A DNA stretch of 64,000 nt, from assembly GCA_003527225.1 (NCBI GenBank), contig DPXQ01000110.1, forward strand, positions 55,261-119,260. The letters are read 5' to 3'. Under the pieces are notes generated by a model that searched no databases, was not told the DNA's origin, and saw only the letters and a list, made by a program, of their open reading frames with translations. Each line of letters opens with the position of its first letter. Within the stretch, counting starts at the first letter, position 1. Of the stretch, positions 61,274 to 64,000 are shown piece after piece. The DNA is from Rhizobium sp. (lineage in GTDB: Bacteria; Pseudomonadota; Alphaproteobacteria; Rhizobiales; Rhizobiaceae). The position numbers were made by a program, and so were the translations under genes.

Positions 61274-62101
61274 ATGAAATTGCTTTCGAAGATCTGTGGC
61301 GTGGCGGCGATGGCGCTGTCGCTGCTGGGCGGCACCGCGGCCTCAGCCGGCACCATCGACGACATCCGCGCCCGCGGCGTGCTTCGCCTTCCCGCGATCC
61401 TGAACGAGACGCCCTACTTCAACAAGGATCCCCGCACCGGCGAATGGCAGGGCTTCGTCATCGACATGGCGAACGACATCGCCAAGACCCTCGACGTCAA
61501 GCTCGAAGTGGTCGAATCCAGCTGGGCCAACGCCATCCTCGACGTCCAGAGCGGCAAGGTCGACATGGCCTTCGCCGTGACCGCGACCCCGGTTCGCGCC
61601 ATGTCGGTCTCTTTTTCCGACCCGACCTACTACAACAGCTTCGTGCTCGTCTCCGCCAAGGAAGAACTGACCGGCAAGACCTGGAGCGAGCTCAACGATC
61701 CGAAGTACACCTTCGCCGTCGATCTCGGCTCCGCCCAGGACCTGATCACCCAGCAATACCTTCCGAAGGCCAATATCCTGCGCTTCAAGACGCGTGACGA
61801 GGCGATCGTCGCCGTCACCACCGGCAAGGCCGATGCGCTGGTCAATACCATGCTGAACGGCCTGGTCATATCCAAGAAGGCGCCGACCATCGGTGTCGTG
61901 AAGGTCCCCACGCCGATCCTGTCCACGCCCTCGGTCGTCGCGCTCAACTACGGCGCCGACGAAACCTTCAAGAGCTTCGTCTCCGCCTGGGCCGAATACA
62001 ATCGCCGCATCGGCAACAACCAGACCTGGATCCTGAAGAGCCTCGAGCCCTTCGGCATCACCCTGACCGACATGCCGGTCGGCTTCGGTTTTGGCGGATA
62101 G
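61274..62101 (+). CDS. Polar amino acid/opine ABC transporter substrate-binding protein
   Basis: 275 residues, ATG 61274 with AAAGGAGAA upstream. Signal peptide MKLLSKICGVAAMALSLLGG, cleaved after ASA near 25. The SBP_bac_3 fold is clear: DDIRARGVLRLPAILNETPY, WQGFVIDMANDIAKTLDVKL and DMAFAVTATPVRAMSVSFSD, with the carboxylate-binding Arg in TPVRA. It would serve the ATPase and permease at 52515-53972, though it is encoded on the other side of the regulator. Separated from lysR by 164 bases, with a small AACGAG-ATG-CTCGTT hairpin at 61206-61220 in its leader. Confidence 0.92.
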   Translation: MKLLSKICGVAAMALSLLGGTAASAGTIDDIRARGVLRLPAILNETPYFNKDPRTGEWQGFVIDMANDIAKTLDVKLEVVESSWANAILDVQSGKVDMAFAVTATPVRAMSVSFSDPTYYNSFVLVSAKEELTGKTWSELNDPKYTFAVDLGSAQDLITQQYLPKANILRFKTRDEAIVAVTTGKADALVNTMLNGLVISKKAPTIGVVKVPTPILSTPSVVALNYGADETFKSFVSAWAEYNRRIGNNQTWILKSLEPFGITLTDMPVGFGFGG

Positions 62102-62121
62102 TAGCCATCCTACTCGGTCCC

Positions 62122-62152
62122 GACCCTTCCCTCTCAGGCAGAGGGGAGGGTC
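62122..62152 (+). terminator. Hairpin after the substrate-binding protein gene
   Basis: A 13-bp stem with one wobble pair (GACCCTTCCCTCT / AGAGGGGAGGGTC) and a CAGGC loop lies 20 bases after the stop codon. No T-run follows. It probably ends or protects the transcript. Confidence 0.6.
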
Positions 62153-62315
62153 ACGTTCGTTCTGGATAAGGTCCTCCGCAGTGCGTTGGATGGAATTGGT
62201 AGCGGCGACAATTGAATGTTGCACGAACGTTGCTCCTGAGTACCGATGGCGCCTCAGACCGTTCGCTCCAGGAGAAGGCACCATGGGGCGCGTACGAATC
62301 TCATGATGTGACAGC

Positions 62316-62462
62316 TCACCTGTTACACCGGCTGGCCGTTGGGGTCGATCTCGCGGCTTCCTCGTAGGCTGGCGGGAAGCAGTTGAAGACGGAGAACACG
62401 ATCAGCACGCTGAAGGGCAGGGTCCAGGTGAGATAGACGCCAACGGCCAGCCGGTGTACCAG
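62316..62462 (-). pseudogene. Fragment of a MalG-type sugar ABC permease
   Basis: The minus frame reads VYLTWTLPFSVLIVFSVFNC and FPPAYEEAARSTP before a stop. This is the EAA-loop region of carbohydrate permeases (W-T-L-P-F ... E-E-A-A-x-x-D-G), with the Asp-Gly lost. The rest of the gene is missing. From 62153 to 62315 and 62463 to 62641 no gene is seen. Confidence 0.5.
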
Positions 62463-62641
62463 GTGGGCTGAATGCGGGGCCGCTGGATATCGCGCCGCTC
62501 CTTCGCGCGCCGCCTCGCATATTTGCCGCAGCACACGCCGGCGGCGCGGGAAATGCGGGCCATTTCGTTACCGAGCCAGACGCCCGACACCCGCGAAGCT
62601 CGAGCCGACGATGCGCCGTCCCGGCAGAGAAGCGGGGAACG

Positions 62642-62790
62642 TTAGAGGTTTTCCTTCAGCAGAACCTCGATCCGGATATTCTCCTGTGAGGCAAGCGGTT
62701 CGCCGAGATCCGTGCGTGCCCGCATGATGCGGATGGCGCTACGCACGGCATGTCCCGGATCCTGCGCGATGATCTGCTGGTTCCAGCTCG
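62642..62790 (-). pseudogene. C-terminal fragment of a LacI/periplasmic-binding-fold gene, cut by IS30
   Basis: The minus frame reads NQQIIAQDPGHAVRSAIRIM and LASQENIRIEVLLKENL before a stop, the C-terminal pattern of LacI-type regulators or sugar-binding proteins. Its similarity begins exactly where the IS30 element ends at about 62790. The missing part is not found on the far side of the element, so a deletion accompanied or followed the insertion. Confidence 0.55.
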
Positions 62791-63869
62791 AATGCAACGC
62801 TGGTCGGAAATCTACATGCTTTGCCGTTCCAAAGCCAACAGATGCCGGCTGAAGATCTCGTTCGGCGTCTGGAACCCCAAGCACTTGCGTGGTGTGTCGT
62901 TGAGCCTGTCACACAGGGAGCGGATCTCCTGATTGGTCACATCCAATACGACGGTTTCGGGCGGTAGGTAGCGTCGGACACGCCTATTGGTGTTCTCGAC
63001 AGTACCTTTCTGCCATGGCGCTTGCGGGTCACAGAACCAGGCTGTCGTCCCCATGCCGTTCTCCAGTTCGCGCCACGAGACGAACTCCAGGCCTCGATCG
63101 AATGTTAGGCTGCGCCGGGCTTGCGCGGGCAGGGGCGCCAGATGACGGATCAACTGGTTCATGATCGGCTTGGATCGTCTGTCATTGTTGCGGAACAGAA
63201 CAGTGTAACGGCTCTTGCGCTCGACAACGGTTGCGATGTTGGCGGAACCATGTTCCTTCCTGAAGATCATCAGATCCGCCTCCCAATGGCCGAATTCGCT
63301 GCGGGAATTGATGACCTCAGGTCTGTTTCGAATGGCGCACTCCATTGGAAAGATCAAACTTTTCGGCTTGCGCGCATATCTCGGCCGCCGTTTCCTTCGT
63401 CGTTCAGGCAGATGGCGAGCCAAGTGCTGTTCCTGGCCTTCCTCGGAGTAGACATACTGATAGATCGTCTCATGGCACAATCTGGCGGACGAACTGCTGG
63501 ATAGCCTAAGTCGCCCGGAAATCTGTTCCGGGGACCAGCCGTTCTTCAAGCGATCAATGACCGCAGCACGCAGCTGCGGATCACGCCATAGTTTGCGATA
63601 CTTCCTGCGCCGAGCTGCAGCCATCCCATGCGCAGCCACATGCCAGTATCCTGCGGCAATCGGGACGTCGTGGTCATGCCAGAAATTCCGTCGCCGCTCC
63701 CGACAGATGGTCGAGCGATCACGGCGAAGGGTACGCGCGATCTCTGCCTGACTGATCTTCTTCTCATGCATCCGCGCAATGACGCGGCGTTCGTCCATGC
63801 TCAACTGCACAAAAGAGCGGGCCATTCCATCCTCCTGAAACTATGGCCAATATTCTCTTCGTTGCATTT
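62791..63869. mobile_element. IS30-family insertion sequence
   Basis: About 1.08 kb, with one transposase gene. Short inverted ends read inward as AATGCAACG on both sides (62792-62800 and the complement of 63860-63868). The left end is confirmed by the truncated gene next to it. A target duplication cannot be assigned with confidence. Confidence 0.75.
62812..63825 (-). CDS. IS30-family transposase
   Basis: 337 residues and apparently intact. The N-terminal helix-turn-helix is QLSMDERRVIARMHEKKISQ with AEIARTLRRDRSTI. The DDE core shows GHWEADLMIF (D), LTFDRGLEFVSW (D) and PWQKGTVENTNRRVRRYLPP (E), the IS30 arrangement. The WSPEQISGRLR and HETIYQYVYS segments are also family-typical. Length is in the IS30 range (320-380), so the element may still be mobile. 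Confidence 0.95.
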   Translation of the reverse strand: MARSFVQLSMDERRVIARMHEKKISQAEIARTLRRDRSTICRERRRNFWHDHDVPIAAGYWHVAAHGMAAARRRKYRKLWRDPQLRAAVIDRLKNGWSPEQISGRLRLSSSSSARLCHETIYQYVYSEEGQEQHLARHLPERRRKRRPRYARKPKSLIFPMECAIRNRPEVINSRSEFGHWEADLMIFRKEHGSANIATVVERKSRYTVLFRNNDRRSKPIMNQLIRHLAPLPAQARRSLTFDRGLEFVSWRELENGMGTTAWFCDPQAPWQKGTVENTNRRVRRYLPPETVVLDVTNQEIRSLCDRLNDTPRKCLGFQTPNEIFSRHLLALERQSM

Positions 63870-64000
63870 GAAAATGGAACCCACCCTTCCATATACAAAG
63901 ATCGCATAACATATATTATGGAACATCAAGCACGAAGCCCAAAACTTAAGCGGCTGTGGTTGTTGATTGCCACCGAGAACTGAGCCGGTTATGGAGTGAA
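63870..64000. other. AT-rich flank after IS30, no gene seen
   Basis: 131 bases to the window end. An imperfect inverted repeat (TTCCATATA ... TATATTATGGAA) lies at about 63887-63922. No coding sequence can be supported. Confidence 0.3.

Noticed and set aside
63930..64000. Sequence at the window end resembling the start of another insertion sequence
   Set aside because: Only about 70 bases are visible, with no ORF or terminal repeat that could be checked.

Overview
This window looks like part of a large plasmid or integrated conjugative element from a Rhizobiaceae-type alphaproteobacterium. The evidence is high-GC coding sequence, a Ti/Sym-type Dtr gene set (traG-traD-traC | oriT | traA, then traF-traB), an oriT with the Ti-type core, DUF736/DUF1419/ArdC/methylase-helicase maintenance genes typical of rhizobial plasmids, an alphaproteobacterial SOS box (GAAC-N7-GAAC), and solute-transport and catabolic cargo. 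I see no rRNA, tRNA, CRISPR array, repABC replication module or trb (type IV secretion) cluster.

Layout. (1) 1-4.25 kb: the start of a large secreted protein that runs off the window, and a UvrD-type helicase with an SOS box upstream, both on the minus strand. (2) 4.7-19.6 kb: a maintenance and anti-restriction region. It holds a small acidic protein, a Toprim/primase-like protein, DUF1419, a 1691-residue methylase/helicase, an orphan BrnA-like antitoxin, a ParB-like protein, a DUF7007-like protein, an unrecognised protein, ArdC, DUF736, HU and a WGR protein. (3) 19.7-25.7 kb: traG, traD and traC diverge from traA around a Ti-type oriT. (4) 25.7-49.3 kb: about 23 kb of cargo lies between traA and traF, genes that are adjacent in Ti-type operons. 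It carries three TRAP transporters, an IclR-controlled thiolase/acyl-CoA ligase/SDR/PPC operon, a GntR-controlled racemase opposite a TPP-enzyme/FAD-dehydrogenase/TRAP/TauE/BASS operon, and several decayed genes. A frameshifted serine-recombinase remnant marks the left edge and a GntR pseudogene the right edge. (5) 49.36-51.2 kb: traF and traB, with no traH found. (6) 51.4-62.1 kb: a nine-gene minus-strand catabolic operon (three-subunit opine-oxidase-like dehydrogenase, ALDH, DapB-like, DapA-like, ABC permease and ATPase, lysine/saccharopine-dehydrogenase-like), with a divergent LysR regulator and a periplasmic binding protein. (7) 62.3-64 kb: transporter and regulator remnants cut by an IS30-family element.

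How the parts fit. The tra genes process DNA at oriT and couple it to a secretion channel that must be encoded elsewhere. The neighbouring ArdC/methylase-helicase region would help the element establish itself in a new host. The two cargo blocks look like uptake-plus-catabolism modules: TRAP for organic acids and ABC for amino acids or opines. The most interesting candidate system is the 51.4-62.1 kb operon, where DHDPS- and DHDPR-like proteins sit with an aldehyde dehydrogenase and an amine-oxidising flavoprotein complex. This suggests, as inference only, catabolism that runs a lysine-biosynthesis-like chemistry backwards.
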